Of a stretch of DNA of 64,000 nucleotides, positions 44,194 through 52,243 are shown piece by piece. The translations under genes were made by a program, and so were the position numbers. Position 1 is the stretch's first letter. Each line of letters begins with the position of its first letter. Origin of the DNA: Fictibacillus solisalsi (lineage in GTDB: Bacteria > Bacillota > Bacilli > Bacillales > Fictibacillaceae); contig NZ_FNHW01000001.1 of the NCBI RefSeq assembly GCF_900103485.1, positions 1,337,418 through 1,401,417 on the forward strand, written 5' to 3'. The notes beneath the pieces are model-generated. The model made no database searches. It had not been told where the DNA came from and saw only the letters and a program-made list of their open reading frames with translations.

Positions 44194-44940
44194 ATGACCA
44201 TAGGATCCCAAAACGATATTGAGGGTCTGAAGCATATTGGCAAAATTGTTGCTATGACGATTAGGGAAATGAAACGTCACACACGTGTCGGAATTACAAC
44301 AAAGGAACTTGATGATATTGGAGGTAGGTTTTTGGAAAGGCATGGTGCTGTACCTGCTCCAAAAGCAACTTACAATTTCCCCGGGAACACATGTATTAGC
44401 ATTAACCATGATGTTGCCCACGGAATACCGGGAAATCGAATTATCCAACCTGGCGATTTAATAAACATCGATGTTTCGGCTGAACTAGGAGGCTATTATG
44501 CGGATTCGGGACATTCTTTTCCGATACCTCCATACAATCCATTTTTATTACGTCTATGCGAATACACACACAATACGATGATGAAAGTCATCTCTTCACT
44601 TAAACATGGAGTTAAATTGAACGAAATTGGAAGGATTATTGAAATCGAAGCTACAAAAGGCGGCTATAATGTTATTAGGAATTTGTGTAGTCACGGTATT
44701 GGGAAATCTCTGCACGAAACACCTACAGAAATTCTCCCTATTTATAACAAACATGATAAACGTGTATTAACAGAGGGTTTGGTAATTACAATTGAGCCAT
44801 TTTTAACTACCGGTGCAGAGCATGTCGTTGAGCAAACTGATGGGTGGACTTTATCTGTGCCTGACAACAGCTATGCGGCACAACACGAGCATACCATAAT
44901 AATTACAAAGAATCAGCCTGTCATAGTTACTGTTGCATAA
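44194..44940 (+). CDS. map: Methionine aminopeptidase, type I
   Basis: It removes the N-terminal Met from nascent proteins. The 248-residue pita-bread enzyme shows all five metal ligands in order: the two Asp in NIDVSAELGGYYADSGH, His in CSHGIGKSLHE, Glu in VITIEPF and Glu in AAQHEHTI. CISINHDVAHGIPG is the substrate region. The ATG at 44194 has GGAGGGG in front and follows an in-frame upstream Met at 44173 that lacks a site. The gene stands alone, away from ribosomal genes, so it is likely the second, non-housekeeping Map of Bacilli (MapB-like). Confidence 0.92.
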   Translation: MTIGSQNDIEGLKHIGKIVAMTIREMKRHTRVGITTKELDDIGGRFLERHGAVPAPKATYNFPGNTCISINHDVAHGIPGNRIIQPGDLINIDVSAELGGYYADSGHSFPIPPYNPFLLRLCEYTHNTMMKVISSLKHGVKLNEIGRIIEIEATKGGYNVIRNLCSHGIGKSLHETPTEILPIYNKHDKRVLTEGLVITIEPFLTTGAEHVVEQTDGWTLSVPDNSYAAQHEHTIIITKNQPVIVTVA

Positions 44941-45406
44941 CCACCCAGACTATTATCCAAAACACCGCTGTTTGCAGCAACTTCCATTTGGTGATAACAG
45001 TGAGTAATTGACCATGATTAATCATGATTAATCATGAACAAATAATGTGGTTCTGACTGCAGATATATAAAGAAGTAATCTTACTCTCCAGTAAGATTAC
45101 TTTTTTATATGGTTTGTAAGAATAAACTATATATAATAATTGGTAAAACCAAATTTTTTGCAAGTTATAAGCGACGAAGATTCGTATAAATAAGGAGCAA
45201 CTTCGTAAGGAAGTTGGAACCAGTTTGGATCACATACTAGAACGGGATAGGAGTAATATAAATTGTTTTGAAAAATGGACAAAGTGTAATACATTCAAAA
45301 ACACCAGTTAACAAAAGTACCCTAAAAAAGTCCATTTTCTGGAATTCGATGATAAAATAGTCACAAGTGCAACATCTACTAAAATAAACATTGGGGTTGA
45401 AAAAAG
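44941..45406. other. Gene-free stretch with a palindrome and a terminator
   Basis: At 45013-45036 two and a half copies of CATGATTAAT make a perfect 24-nt palindrome. A terminator lies at 45073-45107. AACTTCGTAAGGAAGTT near 45197 can form a short hairpin. I see no gene. Confidence 0.5.
45073..45107. terminator. Intrinsic terminator
   Basis: AGTAATCTTACT and AGTAAGATTACT form a 12-bp stem with a short loop, followed by TTTTTT. It probably ends the map transcript. Confidence 0.75.
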
Positions 45407-45904
45407 ATGAAACAATTGGGGACGCTATACTTTTTTTGTGGAAAAATGGGCGCAGGAAAATCAACAAGATCAAAACAATTGGCGATAGATAAACATGCGG
45501 TATTGTTGTCTGAGGATGAATGGCTTTCATCTCTTTATCCCAATCAGATCACATCATTTGAGGACTATCTAAAATTTTCACCGCAGCTCAAGCCGTTGGT
45601 GAAAAAGCTTGTCCAAAACATATTAAGTGTCGGTACAGATGTAGTGATGGATTTTCCAGCTAACACTCTAAAACTGCGAAAGTGGTTTTTGGATATGACG
45701 GCAGAGGTCAATGCAAGCCATCAACTAATTTTCCTTAATCTAAATAACGAGCAATGCTTACGCCAAATTGCACAAAGACGTAACGAACAACCCGAACGAG
45801 CAGCTTTTGATACGGAAGCGGTGTTTATTCATGTAACTAGTTTTTTTGAAGCACCAGACGCATCTGAGGGTTTAAATATTTTAGAGTTTAGTGGAAAAGA
45901 ATAA
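45407..45904 (+). CDS. P-loop ATPase/kinase (AAA_33-like)
   Basis: The 165-residue protein opens with a Walker A loop, FFCGKMGAGKSTRSKQLA. SEDEWLSSLYP sits at the substrate position, VVMDFPANT is the Walker B-like strand, and a lid of charged residues includes RQIAQRRNEQPER. The layout fits small kinases of the AAA_33/zeta-toxin-like group, which phosphorylate small molecules or sugars, including antibiotics. The substrate is unknown. A GTTGAAAAAAG leader gives a weak ribosome site before the ATG. There is no partner antitoxin gene next to it. Confidence 0.75.
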   Translation: MKQLGTLYFFCGKMGAGKSTRSKQLAIDKHAVLLSEDEWLSSLYPNQITSFEDYLKFSPQLKPLVKKLVQNILSVGTDVVMDFPANTLKLRKWFLDMTAEVNASHQLIFLNLNNEQCLRQIAQRRNEQPERAAFDTEAVFIHVTSFFEAPDASEGLNILEFSGKE

Positions 45905-45981
45905 CAAGGAGTTCAACGAAGAAGATAATCTGAGGAGAGGTTTTCTTGTAAGGAGGTACAACTGTTGGACCATCTGATTTT

Positions 45982-46080
45982 ATGACTCAATATGGTCCTA
46001 TAACTATCGTTTTAATTTCAGCTTTAGTGATGGCATTTGTCGTATCGATCCTTATCAGATTAACAAACAGATTTAAGTAA
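45982..46080 (+). CDS. Small membrane peptide (32 aa)
   Basis: MTQYGPITIVLISALVMAFV followed by VSILIRLTNRFK is a single hydrophobic helix with a positive C-terminus, the shape of small membrane peptides and some type I toxins. TAAGGAGGT at 45951-45959 lies 23 bases before this ATG. A tiny frame, TTG 45964 to TGA, sits between them and overlaps the ATG by four bases, so translation may be coupled. I do not recognise the sequence. The gene may equally be the result of a lost start. Confidence 0.45.
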   Translation: MTQYGPITIVLISALVMAFVVSILIRLTNRFK

Positions 46081-46261
46081 CCCATAAGATTTATCCTTAA
46101 TTGAATTAATGTTTCATAAGGTGTATTGGAAGGAGTCAAAATGGAGAAAAAGAATTTTAAGTGAGGTACATACAAGCCCCTCCTGTTTTTCCCTGTAAAA
46201 GATTTTACGGTATTTTACATTTATTCTAGTATAATAGTTTTATGATTTAGGGGTGATTAAT

Positions 46262-47167
46262 TTGTATAAGAGTAAGATTGAAATAGAGATTATTGATTTT
46301 AATGGCGAACAGGTAGAGGCAAAATCATGTAAGGAATGCGAGGAAATAAAACCATTAACAGATTTCTTTAAACAAAAAGGCGGATTAGGTGGGGTACGTG
46401 CTCGTTGCAAAGTCTGCTGGTATTCCAGGCATAAAGAAAAACTTAATCAGAGGTCGAGAGAATGGCAGCAAAAAAATAAAGAAAAAGTTAAAGAATATAA
46501 CCGTGAATGGACAAAAGCAAATAGAGAAAGAATTAATGAACGTGAGCGTAACAGGTACAAGGAAAATCCAGATTTATTTAAGGAAAGAAGACAGATTAAA
46601 TATCAAAGAGACCCCGAGGCACACAAACAATACCAATATACATATAGGGAGCGGCACAAAGAAAAACATTTAACCTATCAAAGAGCATATTATAAAGGAA
46701 ATAAAGAAATTTTTCTTGAATCTAATAAAAAATACATGAAGGTAAATAGGGAAGTTGTAAGGGCTCGTACACTACGAAGGAGAGCCAGAAAGAAAAGTCT
46801 TCCGGATGATCTTACAGCACAACAGTACAAGTTCATTTTAGAAAGATTTGATTATAAGTGTGCTTTATCAGGACAAAAGTTAGAAGTCCTTGACCTGGAT
46901 CACTTTATTCCACTAGCAACTGGTTGGGGAGGAACCACACTTGGAAACATGATCCCACTTTCCCCCAGTCTTAATTCATCTAAACAGGATAGAAATCCTT
47001 TCGAATGGATAAAACGGAAAGACATTCAGGAGGTCGTTTCTCTTGAGAAATTTCAGGAAGTTGTTGAGTATTTGGCTGAAATTAATGATATGACACCAGA
47101 TGAATACAAAGAGTATGTGGATGATTGCTTTGCAAATCCAATTTTTATTACAGAAAACAACCTATAA
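46262..47167 (+). CDS. HNH endonuclease-like protein with N-terminal zinc knuckle
   Basis: The 301-residue protein has an N-terminal Cys-x2-Cys pair (SCKECEEIKP) matched by CKVC, a zinc ribbon found in phage HNH proteins. A long basic helical region (about 55-180) repeats the Y-x-x-x-N-x-E/R pattern. A C-terminal HNH fold follows, with LDLDHFIPLATGWGGTT and GNMIPLSPSLNSSKQDRNP. The TTG at 46262 has AGGGGTGA five bases upstream, better than the GTG at 46253. TATAAT at 46230-46235 supports a promoter. It could be a homing-type or mobile-element endonuclease. A truncated recombinase follows on the other strand. Confidence 0.78.
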   Translation: MYKSKIEIEIIDFNGEQVEAKSCKECEEIKPLTDFFKQKGGLGGVRARCKVCWYSRHKEKLNQRSREWQQKNKEKVKEYNREWTKANRERINERERNRYKENPDLFKERRQIKYQRDPEAHKQYQYTYRERHKEKHLTYQRAYYKGNKEIFLESNKKYMKVNREVVRARTLRRRARKKSLPDDLTAQQYKFILERFDYKCALSGQKLEVLDLDHFIPLATGWGGTTLGNMIPLSPSLNSSKQDRNPFEWIKRKDIQEVVSLEKFQEVVEYLAEINDMTPDEYKEYVDDCFANPIFITENNL

Positions 47168-47681
47168 AATGGGTTGTTTTTTTATTTGTATTATTTACAA
47201 CTCTTGATGGACTGCTTATCGCAAATTTACTGGTATCGTTCTCTAAATACGTAAACAGTTGCCTAAGTTCTTGAAGTGTCATATAAACCGGCAGTTTTTT
47301 ATCGGATTTGGGTGCTTGTACACCAATCATGAAGTTATGTTCCATGTATTTTTCCTTGATGCAGTAATCACAGAATGATTTTAAAGCGGAAATGCGTCGC
47401 TGCAGCGTTCTGGGCTTAATGTGATACTGAATGACTTGTTCCTGGATAAAACGCCGCGTCGTGGCGGGTGTTAAGTCACAAAGCTCAACGGAACGGGCAT
47501 GTTTGATCAAAAACTCCGCATAGAGCTTGAGATCAAATGGTAGCTTTTTAACGTATTGCGGTGAGTAATTTTTCTCCACGTGCAAATACACCGCGTGAGT
47601 TATCGGACGTCCATGAGAGTTATCAGGTCGACACACAATATTATCGTAAACTTTGGCGGCGTAAGTACCGGATATGAGATG
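47148..47681 (-). pseudogene. Tyrosine recombinase, N-terminal half only
   Basis: Translation on the minus strand gives an open frame from about 47681, without ATG, GTG or TTG at its proper beginning, reading ISGTYAAKVYDNIVCRPDNS. It holds the core-binding (SAM-like) domain of an XerC/D-type integrase: RFIQEQVIQYHIKPRTLQRR, ISALKSFCDYCIKEKYMEHN, MTLQELRQLFTYLE. Homology ends near 47215, and the frame runs on without family sequence to 47148. The whole catalytic domain (Arg-His-x-x-Arg-Tyr) is absent. It is a remnant of a mobile element. Confidence 0.75.
47156..47184 (+). terminator. Terminator of the HNH gene
   Basis: AACAACC pairs with GGTTGTT, followed by a T-run. The stem includes the gene's last codons. 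Confidence 0.7.
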
Positions 47682-47965
47682 TTATAGGAACGTGAGGGAA
47701 GGAACTTATGGTACGTTTGTGTTTTATGTTAGTTAACATAATATATATTCTAGGAAGCTATGTAGCGGAAGTTATTTTTTGTATCAATTGATAAGTTTTC
47801 TAAGGATATTGAGATGAAATATAAAAAAATGAAACAGCAACCATTCTTTATAACTTTTTGCACATTGCACATGGCATTGAAATCGAATTCGAAGTTTACA
47901 CACAACCAAAAAAGATTTCTTCCTATCTTTTTTAAGCTGAGTTTTTCAATCTTAACTTAAATGGT

Positions 47966-48105
47966 TCAATGAGAAATTGGCTTGCGTTTTTTATACTGCC
48001 TGATGAGACTATCAATATTCTGTCTGATCAGCAATGTTTTTTCATCCTCGGCTGTTGTAAGATTTAACAGCAAGCCAGGATCACCGATTACGTGAATTTT
48101 GTATC
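47966..48105 (-). pseudogene. C-terminal remnant of an unrecognised protein
   Basis: The minus strand reads KIHVIGDPGLLLNLTTAEDE then LLIRQNIDSLIRQYKKRKPISH before a stop at 47966-47968, with a stop just upstream too. It looks like the genuine tail of a helical protein but has no start. The rest of 47682-48220 is AT-rich. A frame from ATG 47708 gives MVRLCFMLVNIIYILGSYVA.. (27 residues) with AGGGAAGGAAC before it. I cannot judge whether it is real. Confidence 0.35.
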
Positions 48106-48224
48106 ACTCTCAGAAAGATTCATGCGTCATGCTGCCGTTTCCCCTGCTACAAATTTGATCCATTTGCTCTTCTTAGGGTTTATTATTATACGTAAAAAGG
48201 TTTCATTTCAAATTTTTTATAAAT

Positions 48225-48259
48225 AAAAACCGGATTCTGTTTAACAGAATCCGGTTTTT
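48225..48259. terminator. Strong hairpin terminator of the ArsR-type gene
   Basis: AAAAACCGGATTCTGT is complementary to ACAGAATCCGGTTTTT, with a short T-rich loop. It is a perfect stem and works in both directions. Confidence 0.85.
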
Positions 48260-48262
48260 CAT

Positions 48263-49171
48263 TTATGAGTATTTGATTTTCATGAGTAAATCCTGTTCAT
48301 AATTGCCGAATTTGGAGCCGAAAATGTTGAGACCCCCTACTTTCTCGGCATCCCGCTTGACACCAAAGGTTACTGAAACATAGGGTCTTTCTTCAAGTTG
48401 AAGGGTTTGAACGGTATGATCTGAAATGTACAAACTATCTACGAAACTGCCGCTCTCATTCACCTTCCATTGTTTTAGCATTCCATATTGTGTATTATAG
48501 TCTTCCCACCAGGAAGGTGTTAGAAATCCCCGTTCCCCGCCAAAATCTGATGGGCTTGTCCATGTACCGATTTCAATTCCATTGATCCAGCATGTGATAT
48601 CAGAAGGCCAATCCAGCTTGTGATAAGGAGCTTCTGAACACATTTCCACACTCAGGCTGATTTCTTCCACTTTTGAACCATAGGGTACACGATTTGGAAA
48701 GTGATATTCCAAAAATCCTGCCCTGAACCAGATGATTTGCGCATCCTTGCGATCCGGTTCAAAAAAGGAGCGCTGATCATCGATAATGCTGATAATCCCA
48801 TTCTCGCTTGCAAGACCACAGGTAGGCTCTACTTCGCATTGAACATAATTACCTATCGGCATTTCGAGTGTAATAAACTTCTCAGGCGCTTCTTTTTTAC
48901 TGGCCAAATCAATTACGATGCGGTCAAATCGTTTGGAACTCATCTTCTGGCTGCCGCGTCCAGGCACGATTTCGGTTGCAATTAAACCCGCTTCTTCCAG
49001 CTTTTTAATGTTCACCGCAGCGGTAGAAAAGGGAATTTCCAGCCGTTCGGCTATGTCATTCACATTTTTTGGCCCTTCGGTCAGTACACTCAGCATTTCC
49101 ATCCGCTGCTGATTACCAAGCGCTTTGCTTACCGCTAATGCTTCTTCTAGTGTTAAATGCAATACTCTCAC
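48263..49171 (-). CDS. ArsR-type transcriptional regulator with large C-terminal domain
   Basis: The 302-residue protein has an N-terminal winged helix-turn-helix (SKALGNQQRMEMLSVLTEGPKN, IPFSTAAVNIKKLEEAGLI). A long beta-rich C-terminal domain follows (about 100-302: FRAGFLEYHFPNRVPYGSKVE, GIEIGTWTSPSDFGGERG, VTFGVKRDAEKVGGLNIFG). The usual metal-binding Cys-x-Cys or His sites of ArsR are not visible. The C-terminal part would bind an unknown ligand, perhaps a sugar. It is divergent from the DUF2690 gene pair, which it may control. There is 230 bp between starts. Confidence 0.82.
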   Translation of the reverse strand: MRVLHLTLEEALAVSKALGNQQRMEMLSVLTEGPKNVNDIAERLEIPFSTAAVNIKKLEEAGLIATEIVPGRGSQKMSSKRFDRIVIDLASKKEAPEKFITLEMPIGNYVQCEVEPTCGLASENGIISIIDDQRSFFEPDRKDAQIIWFRAGFLEYHFPNRVPYGSKVEEISLSVEMCSEAPYHKLDWPSDITCWINGIEIGTWTSPSDFGGERGFLTPSWWEDYNTQYGMLKQWKVNESGSFVDSLYISDHTVQTLQLEERPYVSVTFGVKRDAEKVGGLNIFGSKFGNYEQDLLMKIKYS

Positions 49172-49403
49172 ATAGACCTCCGTTTTATTACAAAAAATGA
49201 TGTTATAAAAAGATATAATGCATCGGGTACTTATTTGTCAAGGGTTGATCCCCATGGATACTGACAGTCCCTCCTTTTTAACTAGGCCATTTGTATTCGA
49301 CTAAAGCTTGATTTCACTGGAAAAGTTAGGAAAAAATACACTTAACATATTATTCCAACCGCGTTACGCTTTGTTCGATAAAGTTAAAGGAGGAATGGAA
49401 AGA

Positions 49404-49877
49404 ATGAAGATGTTCAAAAAAGGAATCACTGGATTGTTCATTACCCTTTTGACGTTTTCCTTGCTGATCTTACCTGGAGGCTTTAGCAGCAAAGTTCTTG
49501 CGGAAACCCATGCGTATGACGGAAAAGCGCCAAGCTACAACAACTGCGATGAAAGTGCCGTTACAAAGAAAAAGTTAAAAATCACAAATGATGATGGATC
49601 CTACGCTAATCTTGAACTCAGATTCAGTACTACATGCAAAACAGCTTGGGCCAAAATCACCCTGAGCCGGCCTGCGAAGTCGGATGGTGAGGCAACAGCT
49701 TTAGTTGTCCGCAGCACCGACAATAAACAATACGGATGCCATAATACCGGTGGTAACGGGGAGGTCAACAAGGGACAAACTTCCTGCTATACGCCAATGG
49801 TATATGACCTTGATCCCAGAAAAGCAAAGGCTGTTGGCTTTTGGCCATACACCCGTGGTGAAACGGACTGGTACTAA
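49404..49877 (+). CDS. Secreted DUF2690 protein, copy 1 (YjfA-like)
   Basis: The 157-residue exported protein has a signal peptide (MKMFKKGITGLFITLLTFSL ... VLAETHAYDG). The mature domain has four conserved Cys (YNNCDES, STTCKTAW, YGCHNT, TSCYTPM), which probably form two disulfides. B. subtilis YjfA belongs to the same family, of unknown function. The ATG at 49404 has AAAGGAGGAATGGAAAGA before it; the longer frame starts with a Met too close to this site. The paralogue follows 20 bp later, so the pair arose by duplication. Confidence 0.83.
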   Translation: MKMFKKGITGLFITLLTFSLLILPGGFSSKVLAETHAYDGKAPSYNNCDESAVTKKKLKITNDDGSYANLELRFSTTCKTAWAKITLSRPAKSDGEATALVVRSTDNKQYGCHNTGGNGEVNKGQTSCYTPMVYDLDPRKAKAVGFWPYTRGETDWY

Positions 49878-49897
49878 CCTTAAGGAGGCGCTGATGA

Positions 49898-50368
49898 ATG
49901 AAAAAGGTCAAGAGACTACTTATGGTTCTTTCGGTTGTTTTAACTGCCATTCTGGTATCCCTTCATCCTGCGAATTCAACACTAGCTGAAACCCATACGT
50001 ACGACGGTAAAAGCCCCTATTACAATAATTGCGCGGACAGCGCAGTAACCAAAGACAAGGTGTGGATTGATTCTGTTTCTTACGTTGAATTAAAATACAG
50101 TACCTCGTGTAAAACGGCTTGGGCCAAAGTATCGCTCACTAGAAGTGCTACCTCCAACTATGAAGCAGATGCCAGAATTGTCCGCAGTACGGATGGAAAA
50201 GCTTATACGTGTGACAGTGCAGGCGGAAACGGAGCTGTTAATAAAGGCCAGACTTCCTGTTACACAGCGATGGTTTATGATTACAATCCCAGAAAAGCAC
50301 AAGGTCAAGGGAAACATGCCATTGCCAACAGTGATGCGTATAATCAAGAAGAAACCATTTGGTATTAA
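49898..50368 (+). CDS. Secreted DUF2690 protein, copy 2
   Basis: This paralogue of the preceding protein has 156 residues with its own signal peptide (MKKVKRLLMVLSVVLTAILV..LAETHTYDG). It has the same four Cys (YNNCADS, STSCKTAW, YTCDSA, TSCYTAM) and the shared VVRSTD/IVRSTDGK region. It differs mainly in the tail (GKHAIANSDAYNQEETIWY). AAGGAGGCGCTGATGA precedes the ATG. The two probably have related but not identical roles outside the cell. Confidence 0.83.
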   Translation: MKKVKRLLMVLSVVLTAILVSLHPANSTLAETHTYDGKSPYYNNCADSAVTKDKVWIDSVSYVELKYSTSCKTAWAKVSLTRSATSNYEADARIVRSTDGKAYTCDSAGGNGAVNKGQTSCYTAMVYDYNPRKAQGQGKHAIANSDAYNQEETIWY

Positions 50369-50461
50369 GTATAATAAAATAATGATATTTTTCTCCTCAC
50401 CTGAGTATATTTCAATGTGGATAACCATTCACATCATGAAAATGCGTAAGGAGATGAGGAA

Positions 50462-50851
50462 ATGAAAAAGTTTCAAAGTATCTATTGGATTTTCACAGGA
50501 TTATTGGCGGTGCTAATGCTCGTCGGCTCTATTCCGGATATCGCCAAAGTCGAATCAGCGGTTGACTTGTTTAATCATCTTGGATACCCGGAATACTTGC
50601 TTCCATTCCTTGGTGTGGCCAAATTGCTCGGAGTGATCGTTCTTCTATTGCCTGGCTTCACACGTTTAAAAGAATGGGTATACGCAGGATTTGTATATGA
50701 TCTGGCAGGAGCCACCTATTCCACGATCGCAGTTGGCGATCCCTTCAGCTCCTGGTGGGTAATGATTGTTGGTCTGATTCTTGCTGCCGGGTCCTATGTG
50801 TACCACCACAAAAGACTGCAAGCAAAAACAGCGGGAAGTACGGGTTCCTGA
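50462..50851 (+). CDS. DoxX-like membrane protein
   Basis: The 129-residue membrane protein has four hydrophobic segments (YWIFTGLLAVLMLVGSI, LLPFLGVAKLLGVIVLLLPG, WVYAGFVYDLAGATYST, WWVMIVGLILAAGSYVY), the DoxX_2 pattern. Members link to redox or thiol stress, but this subgroup is not characterised. GGAGATGAGGAA precedes the ATG. It is 93 bp after the second DUF2690 gene and may be in one transcript with it. A terminator follows. Confidence 0.8.
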   Translation: MKKFQSIYWIFTGLLAVLMLVGSIPDIAKVESAVDLFNHLGYPEYLLPFLGVAKLLGVIVLLLPGFTRLKEWVYAGFVYDLAGATYSTIAVGDPFSSWWVMIVGLILAAGSYVYHHKRLQAKTAGSTGS

Positions 50852-50855
50852 TGCT

Positions 50856-50891
50856 AAAAAGGCAGGCTCACATAAAGTGAACCTGCCTTTC
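50856..50891. terminator. Terminator between converging doxX and calY genes
   Basis: AAAGGCAGGCTCAC pairs with GTGAACCTGCCTTT, with one mismatch and a 5-nt loop. A-run and T-run flank it. Confidence 0.8.
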
Positions 50892-50902
50892 CTATTTCTT
50901 CA

Positions 50903-51502
50903 TTACTTTTCTTGTCCTCTTGTCTGTTCGGCATTAAAGGTCCATTTCAGGTTTAGAGAATCACCCTGGAACACGTTTTGATCCTTTCCATTATCGACGA
51001 ATTCGAATTCTACACCTAACATGTCTTTAGAGCCAGGAACAAGTCCTCTTGTACCCCATTCATCACCAAAAATAGATTCGAATTTATTTCTCACTGCTTT
51101 TGGATCCATGTTTTTGAGATCTTTAAGTGTAGTTGTCCAAACGACTTCGTCCATTTTATCGATGTTTAATAGGAAATTCACACGGATATGCTCTCCGAAG
51201 TCAGCACTTCCGTTGTCACCTTTTGCATCAATCACCGTATAGTCGGTGTTAAGAAAAACACGTTTAATTGGAAGTGTTCCATCATTTTTCAGCTCAAATC
51301 CGCGGAACATCTTGTCTCCGGGTTTAAGGTTGCTAAGGTCAACCACCGTTGAAGGATCAACTGATAAATCAAGCGTACCGGCTGCAAATGTGCTGCTCGC
51401 CTCCGCTGAATCACTAAAGTATGCGTATGTACCTCCACCGATTAATGATAATCCAAGAGCTGCAGAAGCAACCCCTAACCCCAATTTCTTTTTCAAACTC
51501 AT
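50903..51502 (-). CDS. TasA/CalY-family biofilm matrix protein (camelysin family)
   Basis: The 199-residue secreted protein has a SipW-type signal (MSLKKKLGLGVASAALGLSL..GTYAYFSDSAEA), where AYFSDSA is typical of TasA/CalY precursors. TFAAGTLDLSVDP and LKPGDKMFRGFELKNDGTLP form the beta-sandwich core. TasA/CalY proteins assemble amyloid-like fibres. Some are annotated as metalloprotease (M73), but I see no clear protease motif. GGAGATGAG precedes the ATG. GTTCTTT-type boxes upstream suggest SinR repression. No sipW or tapA gene lies next to it. Confidence 0.9.
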   Translation of the reverse strand: MSLKKKLGLGVASAALGLSLIGGGTYAYFSDSAEASSTFAAGTLDLSVDPSTVVDLSNLKPGDKMFRGFELKNDGTLPIKRVFLNTDYTVIDAKGDNGSADFGEHIRVNFLLNIDKMDEVVWTTTLKDLKNMDPKAVRNKFESIFGDEWGTRGLVPGSKDMLGVEFEFVDNGKDQNVFQGDSLNLKWTFNAEQTRGQEK

Positions 51503-51569
51503 GTAACACTCATCTCCTTTTCTCCGCTAACAATTTATATTGAACTTGCTCAGGAGCGTTTCCTGACGC

Positions 51570-51750
51570 AAAGAACAACCATCTCACTTTAATGTTCTTT
51601 TTTAAGAACAACATGTCTTTATCATAGTGTGTATGATCGGATAAAAAAACTCCGAAAATTGTCTGAATTCGGATTGATACTTTAATATTAATACCAATAT
51701 CTTACTTTATTACCTTATTTCGTACATTTTCATAGTTCTATATAAAGAAC
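51570..51750 (-). promoter_or_regulatory. SinR-like boxes upstream of calY
   Basis: Seven-base boxes related to the SinR site GTTCTYT occur as AAAGAAC (51570-51576), GTTCTTT (51594-51600), TAAGAAC (51603-51609), GTTCTAT (51735-51741) and AAAGAAC (51744-51750). The middle and distal pairs are inverted repeats. The first three lie 70-110 bp upstream of the calY start. Confidence 0.5.
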
Positions 51751-51779
51751 GAAAAAATGAAAGAAAAAGAGAGTAATAG

Positions 51780-52163
51780 TTACTCTCGGCTCTCTTTCTC
51801 TTTTAAAGATGAAATAACATGATCAAGTGCTTTGGAATCAACGTTTAACTTTTTTCCTAATGCTTTTTGTTTCTCAAACACTTGTAAATACTCCTTGCTG
51901 AGTTTCGCCCTTTTCGCTGATGTTTTCTCTCCATCTTTTTCAGCATTGAGCTTTTTCATTTGGGAATTCAAGGATTCCAGTTGCTTGCGCAGCACTTTTG
52001 CTTCTTCCTGATCTTTTTTTGTGGTAACAGTGACCGCTTTCTTCTCTGCTTGAACGTTCTGTTTTTCGACTTTCGTTTTTTCACCAGCCCAAACGTGAGA
52101 AGCACCAATGGCCCCTGCCAGGACAATAAGTCCTGCCAAAACAAATACACTCCATTTTTTCAT
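51780..52163 (-). CDS. Secreted coiled-coil protein of unknown function
   Basis: The 127-residue protein has a signal peptide (MKKWSVFVLAGLIVLAGAIG..VWA) and a Lys/Glu-rich helical body with probable coiled coils (EEAKVLRKQLESLNSQMKKL, KEYLQVFEKQKALGKKL). I do not recognise it. The start at 52163 has GGAGGTATGACT before it; the codon at 52169 is too near the site. It lies between calY and the bacillolysin gene on the same strand, 80 bp from the latter. It might share an upstream transcript, or be an envelope-associated helper. Confidence 0.65.
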   Translation of the reverse strand: MKKWSVFVLAGLIVLAGAIGASHVWAGEKTKVEKQNVQAEKKAVTVTTKKDQEEAKVLRKQLESLNSQMKKLNAEKDGEKTSAKRAKLSKEYLQVFEKQKALGKKLNVDSKALDHVISSLKEKESRE

Positions 52164-52243
52164 AGTCATACCTCCATATTAGTGATGAAGATAGCTTATG
52201 AGAGATAGCCGTCTTTCTTGAATTAAAAGACGGCTTTCCTTGG

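Noticed and set aside
45237-45530. Minus-strand hydrophobic frame of 97 residues
   Set aside because: It overlaps the P-loop kinase gene start, has no ribosome site and looks like the complement of A/T-rich DNA.
46200-46235. Full sigma-A promoter before the HNH gene
   Set aside because: TATAAT at 46230 is clear, but no -35 lies at acceptable spacing, so only the -10 is mentioned.
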